64,000 bases of DNA, from the NCBI RefSeq assembly GCF_027942865.1, contig NC_134515.1, forward strand, positions 25,194,227 to 25,258,226, written 5' to 3'. The position numbers and the translations under genes are program-made. The stretch comes from Odontesthes bonariensis. Its lineage: Eukaryota; Chordata; Actinopteri; Atheriniformes; Atherinopsidae. This document shows, piece after piece, positions 1 through 13,700 of the stretch. A model generated the notes under the pieces. The model worked only from the letters and a program-made list of their open reading frames with translations. It ran no database searches and had not been told where the DNA came from. The first letter of the stretch is position 1; the number at the start of each line of letters is the position of its first letter.

Positions 1-3000
1 AAAACAGGCGTTTCTGAAAGCAGTCTCACAGAGACATAAGACTTCCTGTACACTCCAGCAGATCATCGTCATAATTGAAATAAGTGAATTAAGTCAGCAG
101 GGATAAATGTTGTATGTCTTGCTTGAAAGACATCTATAGCTGAGAACAGTTTGAACCTGTTAAATGCTCCTATATGCAGCGTATGGGTAATGACTGCAGC
201 AGAAGGACAGCGCCTGCTGTAGCAGAAATAGACTTTCAGATATCATAATTGTGCTCTCTGGTGTAGTGTCTTAATCAAGAGTGGTGAGAAACGAGGAGGG
301 ATTAGCGAGAAAGAGAACCAAAAACACAACTCTGCTCTTGCTTCGGGTGAATGCAGATACGGACAAATTTGAAATCTTTGAGTTACAAAGTTTGTAAAAA
401 CATATCAAAATGAATTTTAGGAAGTTATGAAATATTTTTTTTATGTATCTTGCTCTCTGGTTAAATAAGAAGTCAGATTCCAGATGTCTAATGCACCTGC
501 GTACTGGCACATCCTCCCCTTAATAGTATGATATTTCTGTAACGTGCCCACAACATCTGTGCATCTAACCTCTGTTTGTCCTCCTCCTACTTTATTCTGA
601 CTCTATCCAAATTTTACCCAACTGGACTAACCCCACCCTCGGCAATCTCCTCACCATCCTTCCCAATTTAAGCGGGCTCCTCGAGGGCCCCTGGCTATCT
701 CTGGACCAGGGCTATTTAAGCCCACTGCTCTAATTCTGAACGCCCTGATCTGCCATCAGGCAGAGTGATAAACCTCCACCTCTCTGTCAGTCTTTCTTTC
801 TCACACACTCCTTCTCTCCTCAGTCAGCCACACTCACCCTCTTGTTCACACACTCACCCACTGTTATTGTCTTGCACGAACACAAACACCCACACACATG
901 CTGACTTACATGCGTCTGTGCAACACTCATTCACACGCGCGCACACACCAACAATTTGAACATATTTTTCTCCTCATAAGTAGTCCAGCTCACTCTCAGA
1001 ATGCCGTGTACCCACACCAACTCCGAAACCGATCTTCTCACAGCATTCAAATCACACACTCTGTTTATACTTTCAAAGTTGCCCACCTGTGCGCCCTCTC
1101 CCACACCCACACACACACACACACATGCATACACTCAAAGGAGGAAGCGTTGTGGTCACAAACCTCACTGGGTGCCTTTGCGTAGCAGGTATCTGGGAGT
1201 TTACTCATTGGATCAGGCAGCAGCAGGCACGTAGGAATATCCAGTTTTTAGACTGAGTCTCTTCCTCCTCTCTACTGCTCAGCCTTCCCTCCCTTCATCC
1301 TAACCCTGCCTCTCCTCCTTCTCCCTCTCTAAACGCCTCTTTGCTCTCTCTCTCTGTATCTCCCTCTGAGCGCGGTCTGTTTCTCTCCCTAGCTTGCCTG
1401 ATCTCTCCAACCCCCTTCCTCCTTCCCTTCTTCTCTCCTTCCTTCTTACTGCCACACACCTTCTATCTCGCTCTTACAACTTCAATCTATGCTCATTTGT
1501 CTTAGTATGTCTCACTGACACACAGTGACACTTTATAACTTTCTTCTTTTCCCTGCCTAATATGCTCTCTGTCTCTCCCTGCCTCGCTGGGAGTGTATAA
1601 TTAGACAGAGCTCAGTGGTAATACAGTCAGGCTCATTGTGGGAGCCTTAGCATTGCTGCTCATGTTTGGCTGACAGCCCAGTGGCTTCACTCATTAACCT
1701 CCCTCGAGCTACAGAATAGACCAGCCCACAGCCTGTGCTATTTGCTGCAACACCTCAGCCTCTTTGCCCGTCAGCCAATCACAGTCCATGTGGATGATGG
1801 AAAAGGTGTTTGCCGGTACAGCTCTGCAGGTGAGGGAGCTAAACATAATCACTAAGCATTGACATGCTGCGGCAGGTGACGTGCAATTCTAGCTGGTCAA
1901 ATCTGACACACCGAGGGTTTCATCGTAGTCATAACAAGTCAGTTCTCTTTTTAGATTAATCACTTGTTCGTGATCTGCGTGCGGCGGCATCATGTGCTTT
2001 TCTTTCAGGCATGAAACCACAAAAGGCCACTCACACATTTTATTGTGAAATCACTGTGAGGTATGTGTAATATGGCAATAAGTCATATGCTTTCTTTACT
2101 GTACTGCATGCCCCAGTTCTCATCACATATGACCTGGCATAAACATTTCAGGGAGGCTTCCCTAATCTCTGTCTGAGATTACTGTGTAAGTTATACATAA
2201 ATCAAAATTACTGTATAAGAAAATGAATGGTATTACATTCTGAAAGCTCATAGTTTTCTAATACAGGACATCAAAGTTAGATTTTTTAATTTGAATTTGA
2301 CCATTTGACAAATACCTTTTTCCTTTCTAGTTTCCTCATGCACCTTTAAATATATCAAATTCTCTTATTATCCACAAACAGAAAAAACTGTTTGTTCAAT
2401 CCCTTCACTGACTCTGAATAATAACTTCAACAATAGCTACATTATGGCTATAACTAAAGTCATCTTTTCCATCAGTTTTACTATAGTTCCTTGTCATGTC
2501 ACCAACCTTTGAAATGTAGGTATGAAAAAATTAAATAGATAAATAACGTATCTTAATCATTCAAAGCATTGTGTCTCTGAGGCACACAAGGAAGCAGTTT
2601 TGGAAATAATTAATCAATTCTGTGTAAGTTTGGAGTTTGAAATGCAGTTTAAGCTAAACTACAAGAAGTTTCTAACACTAATAGACACACACACACACTT
2701 ATGTATGTATATACAATATATGGTTATATAGACATACAAATGCACGTACATGCTCCAAGATAAGATTCTTATGTCAGCTGAACATCTACAGTGAATATCT
2801 CTTTTATTTCAGCAAAGGTCATGATTTAGTGTCAAGCAAGCATTATCTTTTGAAAGTTTCTGTTTGACTGGAACTCAGGAGTAGGAGGGAGATTGTGATC
2901 AAACGACCAGAGAGAGTGGGAGGGAGTGACTACAGCACTAATCGAGAGATCACATGGTGCGTGCATGTGTCTTTGTGTGCATTCATATTCGTGCGTGAAT

Positions 3001-4010
3001 CTTGAGCTCTTGTGATCATTAGGCGGTGCGCCGGCCAAATGTCTTGGTATCATTTCCTCTCTCCTTCTCTCTCTCCCATTCTCACTTCTGCATTCACGCT
3101 ACAACATCCTTTAAAGGCGGGTGTAAATAGAACTGGGAAAAAACATCACTCTAATCGCTGAATAAACATTCAAAAATGAAAGTTACGCAAAAAAAAGGGG
3201 CACATTCCTACCTGCACTTTGAAGTATGCATTCCAAAGCATTGTGTTTCTTCAGTTCGCGGATGAGATTGCTGACTCAATGAGGCAGCAATGACAAATCA
3301 CTTTACCAACACAGAAACATACGGCAGTATTCACTGAAACAATCAAGTCCCAGTGCCAGCAGTTTTTGCCATATTTCACTTCAAATATGATATTCAAGCA
3401 TATTAGCAGCAAAAATGTCAAATTTATAAGGTGTTGTACCATCAGTACACATTAAATCAGTGCATGTCATATAACGTGTAAAAGTGACCACATGTTAGCA
3501 AGCAGAGCACAAATAGATTCACTGTTGGGCTGTCATGCAGTCAAATACAGTCTGACAAGCCAATAATAAACAGCAGGTGTGTAAGGATTTTTTGGGGGTC
3601 AAATGTGAACCTGGTGACCCGTAAATCGAGCGTCCAAAGGAAATGTAGAACCTCTCTTTACTTCTGTTTCTGACTGGAGGAAGGCCCAAAGAGCTCAGAG
3701 GACTGTGTACAAAAGGCGAAAAAGCCATTGAGGAATAAAAAGGAATCTGATTCTCAAAAGGCATCATGAGCATGAAGCAGAACCTGACGCCAAAGATGAG
3801 GGGAATCTTTGATTGTAATTAGCGCAGACAGACAAAATAAAACAGACAGCCAATCACGTGGCAGCGAGACTTGAACCTGCGATTCCTTCCCACACACACT
3901 CAGCAGTGACAAAGCCAATGAAAGACAATTTCACAACTTTGTGTGTGCATGTTATACGCAATGCCGCTGCATTCTGTATGCATGTGTGTGCTTGGATGAA
4001 CAAGCTGTGG

Positions 4011-4014
<4 letters not shown>
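1..4014. other. Non-coding stretch, no gene recognised
   Basis: No exon with a recognisable protein and no RNA gene was seen on either strand. The stretch holds short CA-rich runs (about 840-960 and 1,099-1,124) and a pyrimidine-rich tract from about 1,250 to 1,480. Open frames here are short and driven by CA repeats. Because the first visible dtnbp1 exon is an internal one, this could be an intron of dtnbp1 or intergenic DNA; the sequence does not decide. Confidence 0.5.
1250..1480. repeat. Pyrimidine-rich (CT) tract
   Basis: About 230 bases are almost entirely C and T on the + strand, with CTCT and TTCC runs. It is low-complexity DNA that could form a triplex-prone region. No coding signal was seen in it. 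Confidence 0.6.
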
Positions 4015-4047
<33 letters not shown>

Positions 4048-4076
4048 TGAGTGAGTGTGTGTGTGTGTGTGTGTGA
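4015..4076. repeat. (GT)n microsatellite
   Basis: A GT dinucleotide run of about 60 bases, interrupted by a few GA steps near its middle. Reading frames through it translate to Val-Cys or Thr-His repeats and are not genes. Confidence 0.9.
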
Positions 4077-4198
4077 AAGTGACTCACCCAGTGTCAGTTA
4101 CTCCTCTACTAAAATGTCCTTTCCTTTTTTACTTCACACCTCTTTGCTATTTTAGGGCCATGTTAGCAGAACTAGTAGTATCCAGAGATCACACACAT

Positions 4199-4201
<3 letters not shown>

Positions 4202-4266
<65 letters not shown>
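4202..4266. repeat. (CA)n microsatellite
   Basis: A nearly pure CA run of about 65 bases. It lies about 130 bases from a GT run and is part of a cluster of dinucleotide arrays between 4.0 and 4.74 kb. Confidence 0.92.
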
Positions 4267-4271
<5 letters not shown>

Positions 4272-4650
4272 ACAACATGCAAAACACATTTGGAGTGTTT
4301 TGGAGGAGTGAGAGGAGCTGTGCATCTTTTATGGTGCGCCGGTACAATGGCTTATTCTGTGGAGCTGACAGAAATATCCAGGGTTACTCGCAAAGTGAAA
4401 AATATCGTATTGCATAAGATGATGAAAGGACCTGACCACGTAAATGCAACAGTAGCTCTCTCCCACAAAGGCACGTACGCACATTCCCTCGCACTCACAC
4501 AAGCATGGGCTCACATTGACATACACACACACACACACAATGATGTCCTAATAGTGTCCTGCAGGCAGGCGGGCAGAGGCGGATTGGGATAGAGAAACTG
4601 GAGCTGAGGCAGAGTGCTGACTCAGGGAACAAACCAGTGAGAGAGAGAAA

Positions 4651-4667
4651 GTGTGTATGTGTGTGTG

Positions 4668-4740
<73 letters not shown>
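4651..4740. repeat. (GT)n followed by (GA)n compound microsatellite
   Basis: About 70 bases of GT repeats with one AT and one GC interruption, running directly into about 18 bases of GA repeats. A short CA array also lies at about 4,521-4,539. Confidence 0.92.
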
Positions 4741-4759
4741 AGAGGACATTGTGCCACGC

Positions 4760-7700
4760 GGAGGCCTCTTGACTAGTGTGTGAAAACCAGAAAGTCTCGA
4801 CCAGCACTTTGCTCACTTTGAATTATTTTACCCACCGCTTTGAGGTTGGGACCAAAGCTGCCTGCTGCCGTGACAACGGAACCAAAACCCAAAGTCTTAC
4901 TCTTGTGACAATTCCATTGAGAAAAAAAAGAGAAGTGAAAAGGAGAAGTCTGAGTTAGCCTTCGTCTTTTTTGGTTATATTATTTCACTCTTTGTTCTTC
5001 TGAGCAAATGCTTTGCGAGAGCTGAGATACCTGCTTAAGTGTGCTTGAAGAAGTTCCATCTTCAAAGATGAATTAATTTGATTCAATTCAACCATATTCT
5101 TTAGTTACGATGACAGTCTAATCAACACATTAACTGCAGAGATCTAGAGATACATCGTCAGATGATCTGGCAGATTTTCACCCATTCCCTATCCTAAAAA
5201 ACACAAGCATACAGCTGAATTCATTGCTCAGAATTTCTGTGAATAGGGTTACACTATTCTGTATTATTATTTCTGCTCTACTTAGTTTGTAGAGTTACTT
5301 AGTGGTAGCCCATTGGCTTTAGGTTTCACTTTTATTGGTTGTCTGATTCAGCTGTGAGTCTAACACCCAAGTCTGGTGATGGAATGGTAACCTCTTCACT
5401 GTATCCCCCTCTCACTGCATGCTACTAGATTTCTACAATCAATTTGGAGTCTCAAACTTGTTTAAGGATGAGTATTTATCCACATGTAAAGAAAAGTAAT
5501 ATTCATTAATCTCAGAAACATCAACAAGGTTTGGCCTTTCCTAATTTAGGAGGATAAGCTGAAAACATGAACTATGCCTTCATTTAAATTAGACTACACT
5601 ATTTTAATACACAATTTCTATAACTCATAACAAATTCTGCAACTTAGCTGATTTTTTCGGAGACGCTCCCAAAATGTGGAATATCACACCCACTTCTGTC
5701 TTAATTTCATTTCTAAATGATCTTATCTCTGTCTGCTCACTTTTCAATTAAATGCACAATTACTGTACAGACTGAGTAGAACAGAGATATGTACTGATTT
5801 ATTTGTGAGATTACACTGATCATTATAACAAAAAGAAATGATGAACTACACTATGAAAGAAAAAGTTTAATTGTAATAAACCAGCAGCATCTTTAAAAAC
5901 CTTTAAAGTGACACATGTTTCAATGTGCAGCAGGAGTGGGTATGCAACTGTGCATGTGTAATACAACGTATATTGACTGTGCTCTGAAAACATGAGCAGC
6001 GAGTCAGTAACATCCAGGTGGTTTTTGGTTTACCCTTAAATTTCACTCCTCCCATCGCTCTTTATCTTTCTCACTTCCCACCTCTCTCTTCCCTCCCCAT
6101 TCTTCACCCTCCTTGTTGTCTCCCTCTACCTTTCCTGCTTCATTATTTGTCCTTTCCCTCCAGCTAAAAATAAATGCTGCCCCGTCACTATAACAGATCA
6201 CCTCAGAGGAAGTTTGCCAGCATTGGACAGTGTTTGATACAGCTACAACTCCATCCACTCCACCAAAACACACACACTCACACATGCCACCAGCCTTGGA
6301 TCACGACGGTGTCAGTGTATTAGTGTTTGCGACTTTGTGCTCATATGAAAAGTGTGTTTGTGTGTGTGCTATACAAACAGGTGCAGTAACCTCATGGGGC
6401 TGGCTGAGCTGTTGGAGGGTTGACAGTGTAGGTGCAATAGTTACTTTAGGTCACAGCAGTCAGAGAACTGGAATAACAAATACTATCTCGCTTACGCACA
6501 CAGACAAGGTTGCACCTGTGCTCTGCTGTTCAAAGTAACAGGAATATAAGTGTGAGAGAACTACTGGGCGGAGGGATGTAGACAATGAAAATATGTGTGA
6601 GCGAATTTCCACAAGGATAAGTGTGAAAATGGGTTCTTATGCAACAAAGAAGGATAAAGGGAGAGTGTGAAAAAGAGCGGACTCGACGGGCCGCTCGTGT
6701 GACTCGTAAGAAAATTAAATAAACAACAACTTCTCACTCCTGCTTTCGCACTTGATGTGCAACTCATTCGAGTCTGACGGAGACGGCGCAAGGTGTCACT
6801 GTTCAGTGCCCGGGAGATTTTTCCTTCTTGTTTCCTGTTCCCATGGCAACTGTGTGGTGACCTGCGGTGACCCCCAAGGACAGGAAGGGGGTGGAGGTGA
6901 AGTTATTGTTTTGCACATGTTAGTGCATGAATAATTGTGTGGTCATCGTGTCTTGTTAAAGTTGACCATCAGTCTGGATGGTAACGAGAAATTGCTTCTG
7001 TATGGATCAAATGATCACTGCAAAGCAAAGTAATCTCATGAGTTCGTTTACGGCCGTGTCTGCCAATGTGATCAGTCTTTAAATTTGCTTCTAATATGTG
7101 TGTTTCCATTGTGTTTTGTACAGGTTTCACCTATTTTCTTGAATTCAGTGTTATCCCTCTTTCTTTGTTCATCTTATTTCCCCATCTTTCTCCATGTGTG
7201 TGTTTGAGAGTGTAAAAGGTTGCTCCACAGCACTGCTACCTGCATTTAAACAGGCTCTGTTCTCTCGTTATCAGAGTGACATTTGTGCAGTCCTGCAGAG
7301 CCATCTGGATGCGTCCTACACACATGTGAGAGAAACCGGCTTCGGTTTGGATCTGACTCACATCAAACAGCCTCTCTGCCCACACACACATACATATACG
7401 CATACTAGGACACAAACACCAAATACAGACGGCACAAACAGAGCGGTTTCCAGGAGCTAATATCTGACATTTAACAAAAAGTGAGGGGACAGAGAGGCAC
7501 TTCGCACTTGAGACTTTCCAATCACAACAGTGGAGGTTCTCTGAAAACAGCTGCATGTAAAGCTGGTGACAGCTGTGGAGAAAACAGAAAGATATCTTTT
7601 TAATAAAGCTAGTCTAACTGATATTTTATTTCAAAATTGTGCGAATGTGCATCGAAATGTATGGGACAGCCCCACAGTGAATATGCATTTGTATGTGAAT

Positions 7701-10700
7701 GCCACAGGTTGGAGTTGTGAAACTGTGTCTATGGCTCCTTGGCATAGACAAAGATGAGTATCGAGTCAAGGTGTTAGGCTGCGTGATTGTCCAGGAAAGT
7801 CCCAAAAAATTAAATATGTGATCAAAGTAATTGATTTACTCTGAGTATCAGCATGAATAAATCATTGAATGTGAAAGAATATGGTATTGAAACATGCAAA
7901 GTATCAGTTAGAGAGTACACAAGGTATCGCAGGGAGCTATTTCTGCAAGCAAAGCACAATTTGTACCAAAAATACCAACACCAAAAATGCTATGTTTGTC
8001 TTAAAGCTATGTTATTCCAAATGCCTAGAATCACGACTAAATTTATCTCATAAAATCTGTTTGTGGTCTGGTATGTGTAACTTGTACTGTTGTTACTAGG
8101 AGTATAGGGGACAGAAAAAAGGCCCGCGTGACTGAAACACAGAAGAGATCGATGACTACGAGTGTAGATTCTAAAATGCTGCATCTGGACCAATTTTATA
8201 TCCTGGTTTCACAACAGGCTGTAATCTTCCGAGGAGATGCTATGACTGTTGCTCGACATTTGTGAAAAGCCAAACGCAGTTTCGCTATGACTCTGTCAGT
8301 GCAGCGAGCCATAGAAAAGCACACACAAGTGCATACACAAGTGAACCAAGAGGCTGTCATCAGTGTGAAAGGTGCATGCACCCTCGATCGAGGCTGTCTA
8401 TACGTAATGGTGGGCCTTCAGAGCTCTTTACTTGAATAGCTCTGTGCATGCAGGTTGCAGAGACCCACTGTGATGTTGTGAAGCTTGCTCTGCTGCATGC
8501 AAGGTGGGACTCTCTCTATCCCATTCATCTATCTCTCTTTCCTTCTCTCCTACCTTCGCTCATCTATAATTGATTGCTCCCACTGTACCAACTTCATTTG
8601 CTGGCTGTGAATAATGAATGAGACACACAGTGGAGGCACTTTTTCCTCTCCGCTGGTTTGATACCCGATTAGCTGTTTACACTTTATCGGTGCTATCTGT
8701 GACCAGGCATGGGGTTCCCAACATAGGCCACCAAGTGAAGAAAAGCTGCCAAGAAAGCTACTCTTCTTCTGAGAGAAAAAAGCTTCACAGTGTCACAAAT
8801 AAAATGAAATCCCACCAATTAATGTAAATCAAGCGAAGCATGATTCATGACTTTGAGCAACAGGCATGTGGTAAAGTGGCGAGCATGTATGTTTAATACA
8901 TGAATGGCAGCTTGAGAGTGAAACTGTAGGGTTGTTGTATGGAAATGAACCCCGTGACACGGTGAATGCATAATTCCCCGGGCAATCTCATAGCCCTCTC
9001 ACATGCACAAACTTCATACTGTACTTTACACACGTGCACACGCTTTCAAATACCTACACTCACAGAGACAAACTGTTCTCTGGCACATTGAGATGTGCTC
9101 CTTTGAGGTGCATGCCATGTGATGCACATTCTGCTTACCTCCTCTACACGGCTCAATGGACTTTCAAGCTGGGTCCAACTCACAAGGGCTCACACTCCAC
9201 CGAGATTATTAATAGCGAGTTTTGGTTCCACAATGTCCCAAAATAATGTCAAGTGAAGGAGCTCAGAGCTCAGTGGCAAAAGATGACATTATTAAAGTTA
9301 CATCAACCAGATGTAATCCCCTCCACCACCACCATCCACAACCAACCCCCCCATCCAATCCTAGGACTTGCTCACCTATTGTCCCAGGGCCATGCCAACA
9401 ATCAAATTGTTGTTCATGATAATAGGAGATATAGGCTGACACTAGTCTGCAGTTAGAGAAAGTTGTAATGGACAGAAGGGGCTGGGTGTGGGCAGCTGAG
9501 GGCTGACGATACAGCAGCTGCTCGACTTTCTGCAACCTGACAGAGTGATTGCATGTTTGTTCTTGGAAGAGCAGCGATGATGACAGTGATGATGGCACTA
9601 AGATGATGAGGATGTGGAGGAGGAAAGCAGTGAGGAGATGGTGGATGTTAGGAGTATGGATGGAATTTGTGATCAATCCATCTTCAGTTCCACCTCAAGT
9701 CTAATGTTTAAATGTTTGAAAACCAATGTATCCATTTCCATCTCTCAGTCCGTTGTCTGGCTCTTTTTCTCCTCCTGCATCTACACATTGAAAGAGTTAA
9801 CCCTAATACATAGTGTACAGTAAAGGCCCTGAATGTCTGTCTGAGCCATTATGAAATAGAGACCGTCTGAGTCTGAATAAGTCTTAATCTGCAGAGGTAG
9901 ACACAGTTATAAAGAGAGATGGAGGAGAGGTTGTGAGAGAAAAGACTGAGAACACAAGAGAGCAAGAGTGCGTGAGAATGAGAGGTATACTGTAGGGAGA
10001 TGGAGGGAGAAAGCAACAGAGACGGTGGGAGAATAGATGAGCATGGGAGTGTGTGAGAGTGATAAATAGAGACGGAGTGAGCAGGAGGAGGGGGGAGTGT
10101 AAACAGCATAAGGTTCACTGGGTTCACTGTGATGTAGAAGAGCTGAAAGATGGGCATCAGAACTTGAAGCCCGTGGGGCTGGATAGTGGTGCGTGACTCA
10201 CATACTCATGCATACATTCACACATATGAACACGCATGCAATTCTAGTATTCTGCAATTAGGCGAATGCAAATGCTTCTTCATATCCAAACGTGAACCAT
10301 ATATACACACAAGCCCCAGGGTGGAGATCTGACACATGAATAATAAAGGCATGTGGAACAAGGGACATGTTGACAAGTTTTTAATCTTGTTGTTACCTCA
10401 CAGCCAAACAAATGGTCACTCACTGGCGTGTCAATGGATAAATATTTTCAGAAAACCTTTTGTACATCAGCATTCACAAATGTGATTATTTTTTGTAATG
10501 AAACCGCTGACTACACATGGTCTGACATTTGAATAGAAAGGAAAAAGAGAATACAGATAGCCTTTATATTCGCAGGTCACCCAAAACTTTTTTTTTGTGA
10601 AATTTGCTTGAGTTATCTTGCGATGACTAATGTCCACTTAATAAAACACTAAGTTTGTTGCTGCATATCAGTGGCGTGACAAGTCAAACCGATACTGTCA

Positions 10701-13700
10701 CTCACTCGGTCCTTGTTGCCTGTATTCTCTGCATGAGTCACCAAATCTCATTTAGACGCTGCATACCTTTGCGAAACTGACATCACAAACCAGCATGTTA
10801 ACCCCATACTGATCTTTCCAAGCACACGTTTACAGCTCCTCTGCATAGAGCAACACACGCAAGACGCTATCAAGCTGTTACTAATTCCAATCTGAGACTC
10901 AAATGTAAATTTTAAAAGTACAGATAAACATTACTACCCAAAGACAAGGGAGAAATTCTAAACATAACCGAAGCTTGCACAGCAATGAGCTCACTGCTGT
11001 CATAAAGTTTTGATGACATTACAGGTAGATATAGTATGTTGTATAACGGTCAGAAACCCTGGTATGGACAGAGATTACTGAGTACCGTGGCTGTGTTTAT
11101 TTTACATTGCTGCTTTCAAAGAAGATGTTGTTCACTAAATTGCCTTTAAATATATTGCACAAAAATCTGTTCACAAAAGGCTGTGCCACCCACAGCAGAA
11201 GCCAGCAAACCTTGTCAACTTTTTAGTCTCTCAACAGCTAATTAACACCTTGACAGAGCTGTGTGCTCTGAGAACAAAGGCACCGCCTCTGTCGCCTCTC
11301 CGTCCTGCCACATTTAGCATGTACATACTGTCTAACAGGGAAGCTCAGAGGCACAAGTTGGAACACTGGCAGGCAGGTGTGCACATTTGTGCACGTTGCA
11401 CTTCGCTGTCTGTTGCCATGGTGACCCCCAGAATGTCCCTACACAGCACATTGTGATATTTTTAATAAAGTTTGAGGGCTTTGACTTTGCTGTCTGGTGT
11501 GGCTGTGAAGATGTGAACTTTTCTCAGATGTGTCGCTGGGGCTCAGCTTTGTGTCAGCAACCCGAGAAAATCCTGCCGCATACGTCGGCAGGCTTACAGC
11601 TTCAGTCAAACGTAACATATCCAAACAGGGGAGTAACAGCCACTGACCAGGAATGATGTGTGCGTAAAAGTGAATACATGTGTTTGTTACTGTGTCTGCG
11701 TGCATGCGCAAATGTGTATATTTACCACATTATGACTCATAAACCACATCAGAGAATATGCTGCAGAAAACTGAGACAACACAGTTTCAAAGAGGAAGCC
11801 AGCACTGATAAAGCTGAAAGAGGTACAGGCCCAACTCACACATAAACAGTTAGACACACACAAATATGTTTGAACATATATTCACGTAGACACACAACCC
11901 TGTGAACAGTCGCTGGAAATCCCCTTTTGTTCACCTGAATGAATTAAACCTGGGAGTATCTGAAACCTCAAATTCAAATTTGAATAGTGATCATGATGTC
12001 TTTTGCTATTGCTGGTTGAGGTAACAACAAATCTGAGGGATATGATACTACTATCTATTGCATTTTACATATGAAAGTGGAAAAAGTCCTTTCCGAGTTA
12101 CAGCAAAGTCATTTTCATTGGGATAACTGCACTGACAGCAGCACACAGGTTCTCCTTCTCGAGAGTGGGAAGCTGTAATATGAAATTCTCACCAGCAGAT
12201 GTCAACACTGACTCACTAATGAGGTATACTAGGCTGTTAAGACTTCCTCTATCAATGAGAACTTTGATGACAGAAAATGTTTTCCCTCTTTATTAGACAA
12301 AATCCAAAATCATAATGACTACGGTGACAAATTGAGGCAAAACAGACCATGAACTGTATCTTGTCCTTCTTTATCTCCTTGCATGGTCTTGGATGTGTTT
12401 TCCATGGCATAAGTGGTTGGACTGGAGCAGCCTTTTTCAGCTGAAGAGTGATGTAATTGCCTGTTAGAAGCCTCTTATTAAGGAGGTGGTAGTCAGGACC
12501 TGCAAGAAACCATGATACTAAGTGCCAATTAACCCCTTTCCCAGATGTGGCAGTGTTACCATGGGAGGAAAACACTGATGGACATGGGGTCCACGAGCCA
12601 CTCTTTTTGAGAAAAACAGAGAGTAGTATCCTAAATATATCATCATAACAATACTAATAATTAAATACTAATTATAAGCAAATTCAAAGCATTTGCTCCT
12701 GTCAGAGACTCAAAAAGGCCTTTTCAGGTCTTTAAAGACCCTCCCCCTCCCAGGCTTCACGATGGTTTGATCTGCAGCCCACCATCCTTGAACCCCCACG
12801 TAACAGCACTTTGCACTTGTGTATGTGTATGTGTTTAAGAGCGTAAGTGGTGGAAAAGCTATAAAAAGCTGCTGGATGTGGCAGACATGCTTCTTAACAT
12901 CATCACATGCATTTTGGTCGCCCAATTTCCCTTGCAGCTTCTACAGGGCAGCCGCTTCTCCTGATGCACAGGATGGAGGCAACAGGTCCATCTAGAGTCA
13001 AAATTATCACAGCTAGCTGAATTTGCAATCTATTTCAAAGCAGTTTGGTTTGCCTACAAATGCCAGAAGTGAATTCATAAACAAGTCTTTTTCGTATTTG
13101 TGTTTTAACAGTGTTTTTATGCACATGTTGTTCATGCTTGCTTTAGGTAAACTTTTCAACAGAAAGAATATATAATATCAAAGTAATTTATTTGGATGGA
13201 TTTTAGGGGGGGTGGGGAATAAGGAAATTATCTGCATGTCTTACTTGCTAAGGGTTACATCAGACTGTGTGTGGAGATATCAAGAAGAGAGGGACCCTCA
13301 GCTGCTATTGATGCATAATTAATGGCATTACGTTCTAATAAGCCAGCAAACCTAAATGTTATCGATGCATTAATAAAGGGCAATGGGTCTCTCATTTTTT
13401 AATTAGTCATTAAGTCAGCAGTTGTAAATGTTAACAAGTTATTTTGATTCCTCACTGCTCTTTGCAAGAAGTTAATGGTCAAACCGGAGTTTATCCCAGC
13501 TGCCATCAGGTGAGAGGCAGAGTACTCCCTGGACAGGTCACCTGTCCATTACAGGGCTTTTCCATAGTCTTGTATTTCATACATATTTGTGGTCATTATT
13601 AATCTTTAAGTTATTAATAACTGATCTGTAAACAAAGAAGAATCCTAACATTTTATAAATCAGTCATGCTGCTCATCAAGGGGAGTACCACTTGGAGAGT

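Noticed and set aside
4055..4816. Several open frames across 4.0-4.8 kb on both strands
   Set aside because: They are translations of CA/GT arrays giving Thr-His or Val-Cys runs, with no conserved motif.
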